This document shows positions 15,383 through 24,445 of a DNA stretch of 64,000 nucleotides, one piece after another. The stretch comes from Rhodobacteraceae bacterium Araon29 (lineage in GTDB: Bacteria; Pseudomonadota; Alphaproteobacteria; Rhodobacterales; Rhodobacteraceae): assembly GCA_039640505.1 (NCBI GenBank), contig CP046865.1, forward strand, positions 3,538,501 to 3,602,500. The letters are read 5' to 3'. The position numbers were made by a program, and so were the translations under genes. The notes below the pieces were generated by a model, which did no database searches, was not told the origin of the DNA, and saw nothing but the letters and a program-made list of their open reading frames with translations. Position 1 is the first letter of the stretch. Every line of letters starts with the position of its first letter.

Positions 15383-16669
15383 ATGGCACAAACGGCCGAA
15401 GGGCCGCATTGCGGCGCGGTAGAACATATTCTGGTGGTTGACGACAGCCGCCTGCAGCGCCGGATTGTATCGGCGATGCTCAACCGCTGGGGCTACCGCG
15501 TCACCGAGGCAGGCACTGGCGCGGATGCTTTGCTTCAGTGCAAAGAAAACTGCCCCGACCTGATTGTCAGCGATTGGATGATGCCGGGGATGACCGGGCT
15601 TGAGTTTTGTCTGCAGCTGCGTGCGATGAACGCGGATCGCTATAGCTATTTTATCCTGCTGACCTCAAAATCGGAAAAGGATGAAATTGCGCATGGGCTG
15701 GAAAACGGCGCCGATGATTTTCTAACCAAACCGGTCAATGCGCATGAGCTGCGTGCGCGCATATCTGCCGGTGAGCGGATTTTACAAATGCAGCGCGAAT
15801 TGCAGGATAAAAACGCGCTGATCACCACCACCCTGGATGAATTGCAATGCCTTTATAGCGCCTTGGACAAAGACCTGATCCAGGCGGAAAAACTGCAACA
15901 ATCGCTGATCAAGGACCGACATAAAAGCTTTGGGCCGTTTGATTTATCGCTGATGCTGCACAGCGCTGGACACGTGGGCGGTGATCTAGTCGGGCTGTTT
16001 CCCGCCGGCCCGAACCATTTGGGTATCTATGCAATTGATGTATCGGGCCATGGGATCAGCTCGGCGTTGATGACCGCGCGGCTGGCGGGATATTTGTCTT
16101 CGGCCTCGGTGGCGCAAAATATGGCGCTGCGCTATGACGATAAAGGACGGGTTCAGGTTTTGCCCCCCGATGAAGTGATCGCCAAGCTCAACACCGCCGT
16201 ACTGGACGAGCTGAAAACTGATCTCTACTTTACCTTGCTTTTGGCCGATCTTGATCTGCGCTCGGGCGCGGTGCGCATGGCGCAGGCGGGCCACCCCCAC
16301 CCGCTGATCCAGCGCGCTGACGGGCAGATTGAACAACAGGGCCCCGGCGGGCTGCCTGTGGGGTTGGTCGAGGGCGCGACGGTCGAAGGCTTTGGCACCA
16401 CGCTTGCCCCCGGTGATCGTCTGCTCATCCTATCAGATGGGGTGACCGAATGTCCAAGCCCAGCAGGCGAAATGCTGGCCGAGGAAGGGCTGGCGCAAAT
16501 GGTGGATACCCTGCGCCCCAAGCGCGGCGCAGAATTTTTAAACGGTCTAATGACGCAGCTGACGGCATTTTCCGGCAGCGGTGATTTTCCCGATGATGTC
16601 TCGGGCATCTTGCTTGAATACTGCGGCGGCGCGGCTAAAGACCCGCCTGCTCTAGATAGTCCAGGATAA
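15383..16669 (+). CDS. Response regulator with PP2C/SpoIIE-type serine phosphatase output
   Basis: 428-residue two-domain signalling protein. Residues ~14-130 are a receiver domain (ILVVDDSRLQ with the acidic pair, phosphoacceptor Asp64 in SDWMMPG, Lys116 in FLTKP). A coiled linker (~130-175) joins it to an RsbU/SpoIIE-like PPM phosphatase (~190-415) with metal-binding AIDVSGHG and LSDGVTE. Such proteins dephosphorylate an anti-sigma-factor antagonist in partner-switching pathways; the target is not encoded nearby. The ATG at 15383 has AGGTGA upstream and is preferred to the GTG at 15374. Its 3' end overlaps the convergent Nudix gene by 35 bp. Input probably comes through the adjacent HPt protein. 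Confidence 0.9.
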   Translation: MAQTAEGPHCGAVEHILVVDDSRLQRRIVSAMLNRWGYRVTEAGTGADALLQCKENCPDLIVSDWMMPGMTGLEFCLQLRAMNADRYSYFILLTSKSEKDEIAHGLENGADDFLTKPVNAHELRARISAGERILQMQRELQDKNALITTTLDELQCLYSALDKDLIQAEKLQQSLIKDRHKSFGPFDLSLMLHSAGHVGGDLVGLFPAGPNHLGIYAIDVSGHGISSALMTARLAGYLSSASVAQNMALRYDDKGRVQVLPPDEVIAKLNTAVLDELKTDLYFTLLLADLDLRSGAVRMAQAGHPHPLIQRADGQIEQQGPGGLPVGLVEGATVEGFGTTLAPGDRLLILSDGVTECPSPAGEMLAEEGLAQMVDTLRPKRGAEFLNGLMTQLTAFSGSGDFPDDVSGILLEYCGGAAKDPPALDSPG

Positions 16670-17084
16670 AGGCCCGATCCCCGGGGTTTTCGACGAGCTC
16701 GGCCGCCAGCGCAGCTGGTACCAGATGATCTGTGTGACCCTCTTCTGTCGGATCCCCCAACCGGCGCACTGGATCGGCGCAATACACCGTGCAGATTTTA
16801 TCCGCCCAAAGATCATATTCCGGCATATAAACAAAGCGCCGAAATGCGCCCACCCGCCGCGGGCGGGTAATCCGCCAGCCGGTTTCTTCCATCACTTCAC
16901 GGTAGAGTGCCGAAATAGGATGCTCGCCGGGATCTATACCGCCTCCGGGCAATTGAAATTCAGCCGTGACCGCAATTTGATGGGTCAGCAAAAGCTGATT
17001 GCCCAAAGGCAAAATCGCATAAATGCCAGGACGAGACACATATTTTGTCCCACTGCGTGGGGGGATACCATACCGTTTTATCAT
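16635..17084 (-). CDS. Nudix hydrolase
   Basis: 149-residue Nudix-fold pyrophosphohydrolase. The Nudix box is complete: GGGIDPGEHPISALYREVME followed by ETGW, carrying the metal-binding REVMEE residues. Substrate unknown; the fold acts on nucleoside diphosphates linked to another moiety. The start at MIKRYG (17084) has AAGGGT upstream; an in-frame GTG at 17141 would lengthen it by 19 residues. The last 35 bp overlap the 3' end of the response-regulator gene on the opposite strand. Confidence 0.88.
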   Translation of the reverse strand: MIKRYGIPPRSGTKYVSRPGIYAILPLGNQLLLTHQIAVTAEFQLPGGGIDPGEHPISALYREVMEETGWRITRPRRVGAFRRFVYMPEYDLWADKICTVYCADPVRRLGDPTEEGHTDHLVPAALAAELVENPGDRAFILDYLEQAGL

Positions 17085-17162
17085 AGCGCATACCCTTGGA
17101 CCGATACTTGCCCCCCTTATATAGACAGGGTAAGGCACCACAAGCCGTTAAAAGGAAAGCGA

Positions 17163-18161
17163 ATGTCACGAGCAAAGCAACTGGCCTGGGACGATACGGT
17201 TTTACCGTTCCAGTTGGATAAATCAGATATCAGGGGCCGCGTGGCCCGGCTTGATGGCGTGCTAAGCGGTGTTCTTCGCCAGCATAATTATCCACCGCAA
17301 GTCGAAGCGCTGGTGGCGGAAATGACCTTGCTCACAGCGCTGATCGGCCACAGCATTAAGTTGCGCTGGAAACTGTCGCTTCAAGTGCAGTCGAAAGGCG
17401 CGGTTCGGCGCATTGCCACCGATTATTATGGCCCCAGCAAAGAGGGCGAACCAGCGCGCATCCGCGCCTATGCAAGCTATGATGCCGACCGGCTTGCAGA
17501 GGGCGATCCGTTCGATCAGATCGGCGAAGGGTATTTCGCCATTTTAATTGATCAGGGCGAAGGCACACAGCCCTATCAGGGCATTACCCCGATTGCGGGC
17601 GGCTCTTTGGCGGCTTGCGCCGAGGCTTATTTTGCCCAGTCCGAACAATTGCCAAGCCGGTTTTCTCTTAGCTTTGGCCGTTCAAGCGAACCCGGGGTCG
17701 CCGAACACTGGCGCGCCGGCGGGATCATGCTGCAGCACATGCCAAAATCAAGCCTGTCTGCCACTTCTGGCGAGGCCACGGGCGAAGATGGTCTGCTGGC
17801 GGCCGATGACCTGCTGAAAGGCGACGATAGCGAAAACTGGAACCGTGCGAATATTTTGCTCGACACTGTGGAAGAGCTGGAATTGATAGGCCCAACCGTA
17901 TCGCCGGATGACGTTCTGGTGCGCCTGTTTCACGAAGAAATTCCACGGGTTTATGACGCGCAGACCCTGCGCTTTGGCTGCACCTGCTCAGAAGAGAGGG
18001 TGCGCCAATCACTGTCGATCTACTCGGCCAAAGACATTGAATCCATGACCACCCCAGAAGGACGGGTCACTGCCGACTGTCAGTTCTGTGGGGCGCATTA
18101 CGATCTTGATCCAGCCACTGTCGGGTTCGAGGCCAAAGCTGATGATGTCGCCCAGCGCTGA
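17163..18161 (+). CDS. hslO: Redox-regulated chaperone Hsp33
   Basis: 332-residue holdase chaperone activated by oxidation and unfolding in the cytoplasm. The C-terminal zinc site is intact: CTCSEE and, about 30 residues later, CQFCGAHY, giving the CxC...CxxC ligand set. The N-terminal fold includes EALVAEMTLLTALIGHSIKL. AAAGGAAAGCGA precedes the ATG. The next gene, a CoA-type Nudix, begins inside the last 20 bp, so the two are cotranscribed with cca, an order common in Rhodobacteraceae. Confidence 0.96.
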   Translation: MSRAKQLAWDDTVLPFQLDKSDIRGRVARLDGVLSGVLRQHNYPPQVEALVAEMTLLTALIGHSIKLRWKLSLQVQSKGAVRRIATDYYGPSKEGEPARIRAYASYDADRLAEGDPFDQIGEGYFAILIDQGEGTQPYQGITPIAGGSLAACAEAYFAQSEQLPSRFSLSFGRSSEPGVAEHWRAGGIMLQHMPKSSLSATSGEATGEDGLLAADDLLKGDDSENWNRANILLDTVEELELIGPTVSPDDVLVRLFHEEIPRVYDAQTLRFGCTCSEERVRQSLSIYSAKDIESMTTPEGRVTADCQFCGAHYDLDPATVGFEAKADDVAQR

Positions 18162-18750
18162 TCCTTTGGCAGCGGTGCACAGCGCGCTTACGTCTTTGTC
18201 GGGCGGATCGTCGGATTATGATCTGAACCCCGCAGTGGTTTTGCCCCCCAATCGGGTTTTGCGGCGTGCAGCCGTACTGGTGGCGATCGAACCGCATCCA
18301 GATGGCCCAAGGGTGCTGTTGACCAAGCGTGCGGCACATCTTGACCAGCATCCAGGTCAGGTCGCCTTTCCTGGCGGCAAAGTCGATGCCGGTGACCGCG
18401 ATGATACCGCCGCCGCACTGCGCGAAGCCAACGAAGAGGTTGGGCTTGACCCGTCCAATGTGGACGTGCTTGGTCATTTGTCTGTCCATGAAACAGTGAC
18501 CGGATTTCGTGTCACCCCTGTGGTCGGTGAACTCTCCACTAGCTTCACACCCGTTCCAGAAGCCGGTGAGGTGGATGAGGTGTTTCATGTTCCTCTGGCG
18601 TTTTTAAGCGATCTGTCCAACTATAACGTCGAAGCGCGGCACTGGAACAATCAGTGGCGGCGCTATTACACCGTGCCCTACGGACCCTATTATATCTGGG
18701 GGGCTACGGCGCGAATTCTCTACGGGCTGGCCGAAAGGATGCAGCGATGA
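18142..18750 (+). CDS. Nudix hydrolase, CoA pyrophosphatase type
   Basis: 202-residue Nudix protein of the CoA pyrophosphatase group (NudL/YeaB-like), which splits CoA to phosphopantetheine and 3',5'-ADP. The diagnostic segment LLTKRAAHLDQHPGQVAFPG runs straight into the Nudix box (GGKVDAGD...REANEEVGL). Starts at ATG 18142 or 18145, overlapping the hslO stop. Its TGA overlaps the ATG of cca (ATGA), so translation is likely coupled. Confidence 0.9.
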   Translation: MMSPSADPLAAVHSALTSLSGGSSDYDLNPAVVLPPNRVLRRAAVLVAIEPHPDGPRVLLTKRAAHLDQHPGQVAFPGGKVDAGDRDDTAAALREANEEVGLDPSNVDVLGHLSVHETVTGFRVTPVVGELSTSFTPVPEAGEVDEVFHVPLAFLSDLSNYNVEARHWNNQWRRYYTVPYGPYYIWGATARILYGLAERMQR

Positions 18751-19895
18751 AACTGACGGGGGACTGGTATAAGACCGCAGCGCCGCAGCGCCTGTGCCGC
18801 GTGCTGGATGCAGGCGGCCATCAGGCACTTTTTGTCGGCGGCTGCGTGCGCAATGATCTGCTACACCAAGCGGTAAGCGATATTGATATCGCCACCGATG
18901 CGCGGCCCGAGCGGGTGATTGAGCTGGCCAAGGCCGCCGGATTAAAGCCCATCCCCACAGGGATTGACCATGGCACAGTAACCGTTGTGGTCAGCGGCAC
19001 GGCCTTTGAGGTGACCAGCTTTCGCACCGATGTCAGCACCGATGGCCGGCGCGCAGTGGTGGCGTTTTCCGATGATATTACCGCTGATGCCCAGCGCCGG
19101 GATTTTACCATGAACGCACTTTATGCACAGGCCTCGGGCGCGGTGATCGACCCGCTTGAGGGCCTTGGCGATCTTCGGGCGCGGCGGGTGCGGTTTATCA
19201 AAGATGCAGCCCAGCGTATCGAGGAAGATTACCTGCGCATCCTGCGTTTTTTTCGCTTTTCTGCATGGTATGGCGATCCGCAACTGGGCTTTGATCCAGA
19301 GGCGCTGGCGGCAATTGGTGCCCATATCGACGGATTGGACGGGCTGTCCAAAGAACGTATCGGCAATGAGCTTTTAAAGCTTTTGGCAGCGGCTGATCCG
19401 GCGCCCAGTTTGGCGGTCATGCGCGCTACAGGCGCATTGGTGAGGGTTTTGAATGGCGCCGATGATAGGTCCATTGGGCTTTTGGTGCATCTTGAGCAGA
19501 GCAACAGAGTTCAGCCCAACCCCATACGGCGCTTGGCAGCGCTTGGCGGCATGGATGTGCAAGCCGCGCTGCGGCTGAGCAAACAGCAAGATAAAACCCT
19601 AACGCTTTACAAAGGCGAAATGGGCAGCGCATCGGGCGCAGGGGAACTGGGCTATCGCCACGGCGTGATTGCGGCGCAGGATATTTTACTATTGCGCGCG
19701 GCGCAGTTTGAAACCGAAGTGGCGAGCGGGGATTTTAATGCCGCTGACATTGGAGCCAATGCAAGTTTTCCGGTTGCAGCTCAGGATTTGATGCCGCAGT
19801 ATTCCGGTGCGCAATTGGGCGCAGAGCTACGGACATTAGAGCAGCGCTGGATTGACTCAGGCTTTCAATTGAGCAAAAAGGCGCTTTTGTCTTAA
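18747..19895 (+). CDS. cca: CCA tRNA nucleotidyltransferase / poly(A) polymerase family
   Basis: 382-residue class II nucleotidyltransferase that adds or repairs the 3' CCA of tRNAs. Visible motifs: LFVGGCVRNDLL (nucleotide-binding GG.VR with N in place of the usual D), the metal-binding pair DID in VSDIDIATDA, RRDFTMNAL, and the EEDYLRILRFFRFSAWYG neck motif. The C-terminus is the family's helical body. The start is fixed by the ATGA overlap with the upstream Nudix gene. Confidence 0.93.
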   Translation: MKLTGDWYKTAAPQRLCRVLDAGGHQALFVGGCVRNDLLHQAVSDIDIATDARPERVIELAKAAGLKPIPTGIDHGTVTVVVSGTAFEVTSFRTDVSTDGRRAVVAFSDDITADAQRRDFTMNALYAQASGAVIDPLEGLGDLRARRVRFIKDAAQRIEEDYLRILRFFRFSAWYGDPQLGFDPEALAAIGAHIDGLDGLSKERIGNELLKLLAAADPAPSLAVMRATGALVRVLNGADDRSIGLLVHLEQSNRVQPNPIRRLAALGGMDVQAALRLSKQQDKTLTLYKGEMGSASGAGELGYRHGVIAAQDILLLRAAQFETEVASGDFNAADIGANASFPVAAQDLMPQYSGAQLGAELRTLEQRWIDSGFQLSKKALLS

Positions 19896-19948
19896 GAAGT
19901 TTCGACGCCGGCCGTTAGGGCTGTTGGTTTTTATATTGGGGAATACCT

Positions 19949-20545
19949 TTGGACCTTTACAGCCTGTTTACTCTTATTCTTTTGGCCGCGTCCTCGGCCT
20001 TTACCCCCGGTCCAAACAACGCTTTGGTCGCAGCCTCGGGTGTGAATTTTGGCTACCGCCGAACGCTGCCGCATATTTTTGGCATTGCGCTCGGGTTTGC
20101 GGTGATGATTTTCATCATTGGGCTATTTATAGGGCAGCTGTTCCAACAAAGCGCCGTGCTGCGTGAGCTCTTGCGCTGGGCCGGGGTTTTTCTGCTGCTC
20201 TATGTGGCGTATAAAATCGCCACGGCAGGCGGGCTCACCGACAGCAGCGGGCAAAGCCGGCCGTTCCGGTTTATTGAAGCGGCGGGGTTTCAATGGATCA
20301 ATCCCAAAGCCTGGGCCATGGCCGGTGCAATCACCGCACAGTTTATTGATCCGCTGGCAACGTTAAAAACGGCCTTGATTATCGCAGCAGTTTTCGTGGT
20401 CACGGGGCTTTTCTCGGCATCTGCCTGGACATTTCTAGGCCAATGGCTCGCGCAGTTTCTAAAAAGCCCAGAGCGGCAGGCTTTGTTCAACAAGGTCATG
20501 GGGGCCTTGGTTGCAGCCTGTGTTTTCGGATTGGTGTTTGAGTGA
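19949..20545 (+). CDS. LysE/RhtB-type amino acid exporter
   Basis: 198-residue inner-membrane exporter with six predicted membrane segments. The family hallmark TPGPNNALVAASGVNFGYRR is near residues 19-38, followed by the FQWINPKAW segment around residue 115. Substrate is probably an amino acid or related small molecule. It starts at TTG with GGGG 8-10 nt upstream; no in-frame ATG is available at the conserved N-terminus. Confidence 0.9.
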   Translation: MDLYSLFTLILLAASSAFTPGPNNALVAASGVNFGYRRTLPHIFGIALGFAVMIFIIGLFIGQLFQQSAVLRELLRWAGVFLLLYVAYKIATAGGLTDSSGQSRPFRFIEAAGFQWINPKAWAMAGAITAQFIDPLATLKTALIIAAVFVVTGLFSASAWTFLGQWLAQFLKSPERQALFNKVMGALVAACVFGLVFE

Positions 20546-20661
20546 TCGTTTGATCCGCGCTTGGAAAACGCGTTTAAGTAGAGCCGCGTTAGATTGCCTC
20601 TTTACAAAATTTACGAAGGGCGTATTCTGAGCGGCTTTTTATGACCCGCTGAGGCGCTTTT

Positions 20662-22491
20662 ATGTTCCGCTTTTTTGAAAACCTTGTAGATCCCTATTGC
20701 GACTACGCGCAAACCGATCAGCCACCCACCGGTATGTGGCCCTTTATGCTTGAATATTGCCGGCCGTTCTACCGTATTTTTTGGCTGGCCGCATTCATGT
20801 CTTTTGTTGTCGCAGCCAGCGAGCTGGGGCTTATATACTATCTTGGGTGGATCGTGGATGCGATGCAGGGTGATCCGCAAACGGCGCTTACAAAGCTTGC
20901 ACCAACCCTGATTGGCCTGACAATTTTCATTTTGCTTTTGCGGCCGCTGATGTACGGCCTGCATGTTTTGCTTTTGAACCAGACAATATTGCCCAATCTG
21001 ACCACCGTGGTGCGGTGGCGGTCGCACCGCCATGTGATGCGGCAATCGGTGGGCTGGTTTGAAAATGATTTTGCTGGCCGTATTGCCAACCGTGTGATGC
21101 AAACCCCGCGCTCGGCCGGCGAAGCGGTGTTTCAGGTGTTTGATGCTCTTAGCTATTCTATTGCCTATGTCATCGGTGCCTTTTTCCTGCTGTTTCAGGC
21201 TGATGTACGGCTAACTATTCCGCTCGTGATTTGGTTTGGCCTTTATCTGGTCTTGCTCAAATGGACAGTGAAAAATGTCGAGCCGGCCTCGAAAGCTTCG
21301 TCAGATGCGCGCTCTGAGCTCAACGGCCGCGTGGTCGACAGCTATACCAACATTCATTCCGTCAAAATGTTTGCGCATGAGGATTATGAAATCACCTATG
21401 CCAAGGAAGCGATTGAAAACAACCGTCGCAAATTTATCCGTGAGATGCGCATTTACAGCGTCATGGATTTAAATCTTATGGTGCTGAATGGACTGCTGAT
21501 CATAGGCGTTGTGGGCTGGGCTGTTTTGCTATGGGTCCAAGGCAGTGCAAGTGCTGGCATTGTGGCCGCAGCAGCCGCATTGGTGCTGCGTTTGAATGCA
21601 ATGACGGGATGGATCATGTGGGCCATAACCTCGTTTTTCCGAGAATTGGGTGTGGTCGCCGAAGGGATGGAAACCATCGCCCAACCCGTGACCTTGGTGG
21701 ATGCAGCGCAGGCCAAAGACCTAAAGGTGCCAGAGGCCAAAATCGAAATTCTTGATGTAACCCACCATTATGGCCGCGACAGCGGCGGGCTTGACCAGCT
21801 TTCGCTGACCATCCAGCCGGGGGAAAAAATCGGTCTGGTGGGCCGCTCAGGCGCGGGGAAATCCACGCTCTTTAAACTGCTGCTGCGGTTTTACGATAGC
21901 GAGTCCGGTCAGATTTTGATCGACGGTCAGGACATTGCAGCGGTCACCCAAGACAGCCTGCGCGCCCAGATCGGCATGGTGCAACAGGACAGCAGCCTGT
22001 TGCACCGATCCTTGCGTGACAATATCCGTTACGGGCGCAATTCGGCAAGCGAGGCCGAGATTAGCGCCGCCGCCGCACAGGCCCAAGCGGATGAGTTTAT
22101 CGCCGATCTGCAAGACCTTGAAGGGCGCAGCGGCTATGATGCCCGCGTCGGCGAGCGCGGGGTGAAACTGTCCGGCGGGCAGCGCCAGCGGATTGCACTG
22201 GCGCGGGTGATTTTAAAAGACGCGCCGATCTTGTTGCTGGATGAAGCCACCAGCGCGCTCGACAGCGAGGTTGAAGCGGCGATCCAAGACACGCTTTACG
22301 GCATGATGGAAGGCAAAACCGTGATCGCCATTGCCCACCGGCTGTCCACGATTGCGCATATGGACCGCATTTTGGTGATGGATGAGGGCCGCATTGTCGA
22401 AGATGGCAGCCATAGCGATCTGCTCGCCCAAGGCGGGCTTTACGCCGGTTTCTGGGCGCGCCAGTCGGGGGGCTTTATTGATGTGGCGTAA
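20662..22491 (+). CDS. ABC half-exporter 1 (ABCB type)
   Basis: 609-residue half transporter: six-helix membrane domain (about 35-330) fused to an ATPase domain (about 350-600). Visible are Walker A GRSGAGKST, signature LSGGQRQR, Walker B ILLLDEATSALD and the H-loop IAIAHRLST. It starts MFRFFENLVDP, matching the start of half-exporter 3 (24446). From about 21765 to its end the DNA is nearly identical to 25555-26275 of exporter 3, while the membrane domains are clearly diverged. It overlaps exporter 2 by 11 bp. It probably pairs with exporter 2 as a heterodimer; substrate unknown. Confidence 0.95.
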   Translation: MFRFFENLVDPYCDYAQTDQPPTGMWPFMLEYCRPFYRIFWLAAFMSFVVAASELGLIYYLGWIVDAMQGDPQTALTKLAPTLIGLTIFILLLRPLMYGLHVLLLNQTILPNLTTVVRWRSHRHVMRQSVGWFENDFAGRIANRVMQTPRSAGEAVFQVFDALSYSIAYVIGAFFLLFQADVRLTIPLVIWFGLYLVLLKWTVKNVEPASKASSDARSELNGRVVDSYTNIHSVKMFAHEDYEITYAKEAIENNRRKFIREMRIYSVMDLNLMVLNGLLIIGVVGWAVLLWVQGSASAGIVAAAAALVLRLNAMTGWIMWAITSFFRELGVVAEGMETIAQPVTLVDAAQAKDLKVPEAKIEILDVTHHYGRDSGGLDQLSLTIQPGEKIGLVGRSGAGKSTLFKLLLRFYDSESGQILIDGQDIAAVTQDSLRAQIGMVQQDSSLLHRSLRDNIRYGRNSASEAEISAAAAQAQADEFIADLQDLEGRSGYDARVGERGVKLSGGQRQRIALARVILKDAPILLLDEATSALDSEVEAAIQDTLYGMMEGKTVIAIAHRLSTIAHMDRILVMDEGRIVEDGSHSDLLAQGGLYAGFWARQSGGFIDVA

Positions 22492-24328
22492 GCTCTTTGA
22501 TCCTGCCAGTTGGATTGACACCCAAGCGCCAGCAGACGGCGCGCCGCCCAACCGGCTTTGGGCGTTTGTCCATTGGTGCCTCAAAGGCAGCTATGGCGTC
22601 ATTGGTCTTGGCGCCGCGACCACCATCGCCGCCGGCGTGCTTGAAATGATCACTGCCGCCTTGCTGGGCTGGATTGTCGATGTGGTGTTGATTACAGGAC
22701 CCGAGCGCGTCTTTACCGAGCAGCTTGGCTTTATGCTCGCCGCAGTGGTGTTTATTCTTTTGATCCGGCCCGCCATGTTCATGCTGTCGGCCTATGTGCA
22801 ATCGGTGGCCATTGGCCCGGCGCTGCGCAGTATGATCCTGACCCGCCTGCACCGCTGGACATTGGGGCATTCCACCCAGTTTTTTGAAAATGACTTTGCC
22901 GGACGGATTGCACAAAAGGAAATGCAAGGCGCACGGGCGCTGACCGATGTGGTGGTGGATTTTCTGCATACTGTTTTGTTTGCCCTGTCTTCGATTGTGG
23001 CTGCGCTGGTGATTGTGGCCAGTATCGACTGGCGCGTGGGCGCGATTGTCGGGCTATGGATTGTGGGCTTTTACGCACTGCTACGCTATTTTCTGCCGCG
23101 CATCCGGCAAAGGGCGGCGCGGCGTGCTAATGCTCAGGCGGTGACCACTGGTCAGGTCGTAGATACCATTAGTAACATCAGCATTGTGAAACTTTTCGCC
23201 AATGCGTTTTACGAAGACCGCGCCGCGCTAAAAACCTTTGAAGACCTGCAAGGCACGATGACCGATTACGGCAAATTGCTGGTCTGGTTTCGCGCCTGGC
23301 TGCTGACCTATGCGGGTGTGATCTTTTTGCTGGTGGTGGGCAGTACGGTGGCGCTGTGGTCGATGGGAAGTGCCACCCCCGGCGCTGTGGTGGCCGCCGG
23401 ATCGGTGGCCATGCGGCTGATGATGATGTCCGGCTGGGTCAGCTTTTCGATGATGACGCTTTATACTAACTTGGGCGAGGTCGAAGATGCCATGCGCACG
23501 CTAAGCCCGCCGCATGGGTTGGTCGATACCCCCGAGGCAGCCGACCTGCAGGTGCGCGATGCCAAGGTGCATTTCGACGCTGTTAGCTTTGCCTATGGCC
23601 GTGAAAACGGCGGGGTGCGCAATATCAATCTAACCGTGCAACCGGGCGAAAAGCTGGGCATCGTGGGCGCATCGGGCGCCGGCAAATCCACCTTGGTTGC
23701 GCTGCTGCTGCGGCTGCATGATACAGAAGCCGGCAGCGTGCAAATTGATGGCCAGAACGTCAGCGCGGTGACCCAAGACAGCCTGCGCAATGCCATCGGC
23801 ATGGTCACCCAAGAAACCGCCATGTTCAACCGCTCGGCGCGCGATAACATCCTTTATGGCCGCCCAGAGGCCAGCGAAGCCGATCTAAACGCTGCCGCGC
23901 AAAAGGCCGAAGCCGACGCGTTTATCGCCGAACTTCGCGATTTTAAGGGCCGCAGCGGCTATGACGCCCATCTGGGCGAGCGCGGCGTTAAACTGTCGGG
24001 CGGGCAGCGCCAGCGCATTGCACTGGCCCGCGCCATACTGAAAGACGCGCCGATCTTGGTGCTGGATGAGGCCACAAGCGCGCTCGATAGCGAGGTTGAA
24101 GCGCTAATCCAAAACGCGCTCAATCGGGTGATGGAGGGCAAAACCGTGCTGGCCATCGCGCACCGGCTGTCGACCATCGCGCGGATGGACCGGATTATCG
24201 TCATGGATCAGGGCGAGATCGTCGAGCAGGGCACGCATCAGGCGCTGCTGGACCGAAACGGTCTTTATGCACGCTATTGGAACCGCCAGTCCGGCGGCTT
24301 TATCGGGGTTGAGCAGGCCGCCGAATAG
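22481..24328 (+). CDS. ABC half-exporter 2 (ABCB type)
   Basis: 615-residue half transporter, starting at MWRKLFDPASW (ATG 22481) inside the last codons of exporter 1. A longer ORF begins at 22382 but lies wholly within the upstream gene. The membrane domain is followed by an ATPase with GASGAGKST, LSGGQRQR, ILVLDEATSALD and LAIAHRLST. Unlike exporters 1 and 3, its ATPase DNA is not near-identical to theirs, so it is a distinct lineage, likely the fixed partner subunit. Membrane protein; substrate unknown. Confidence 0.95.
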   Translation: MWRKLFDPASWIDTQAPADGAPPNRLWAFVHWCLKGSYGVIGLGAATTIAAGVLEMITAALLGWIVDVVLITGPERVFTEQLGFMLAAVVFILLIRPAMFMLSAYVQSVAIGPALRSMILTRLHRWTLGHSTQFFENDFAGRIAQKEMQGARALTDVVVDFLHTVLFALSSIVAALVIVASIDWRVGAIVGLWIVGFYALLRYFLPRIRQRAARRANAQAVTTGQVVDTISNISIVKLFANAFYEDRAALKTFEDLQGTMTDYGKLLVWFRAWLLTYAGVIFLLVVGSTVALWSMGSATPGAVVAAGSVAMRLMMMSGWVSFSMMTLYTNLGEVEDAMRTLSPPHGLVDTPEAADLQVRDAKVHFDAVSFAYGRENGGVRNINLTVQPGEKLGIVGASGAGKSTLVALLLRLHDTEAGSVQIDGQNVSAVTQDSLRNAIGMVTQETAMFNRSARDNILYGRPEASEADLNAAAQKAEADAFIAELRDFKGRSGYDAHLGERGVKLSGGQRQRIALARAILKDAPILVLDEATSALDSEVEALIQNALNRVMEGKTVLAIAHRLSTIARMDRIIVMDQGEIVEQGTHQALLDRNGLYARYWNRQSGGFIGVEQAAE

Positions 24329-24445
24329 GCACGCCTTTAACAACCTGAAATATAATATAATTGTTCTTTATCAATTTTAAGTATTTACATCTGCGCCCAA
24401 CCGCGTATTCTGGGCGGCTTTTTATTATTTATATTGGACGCCCCC

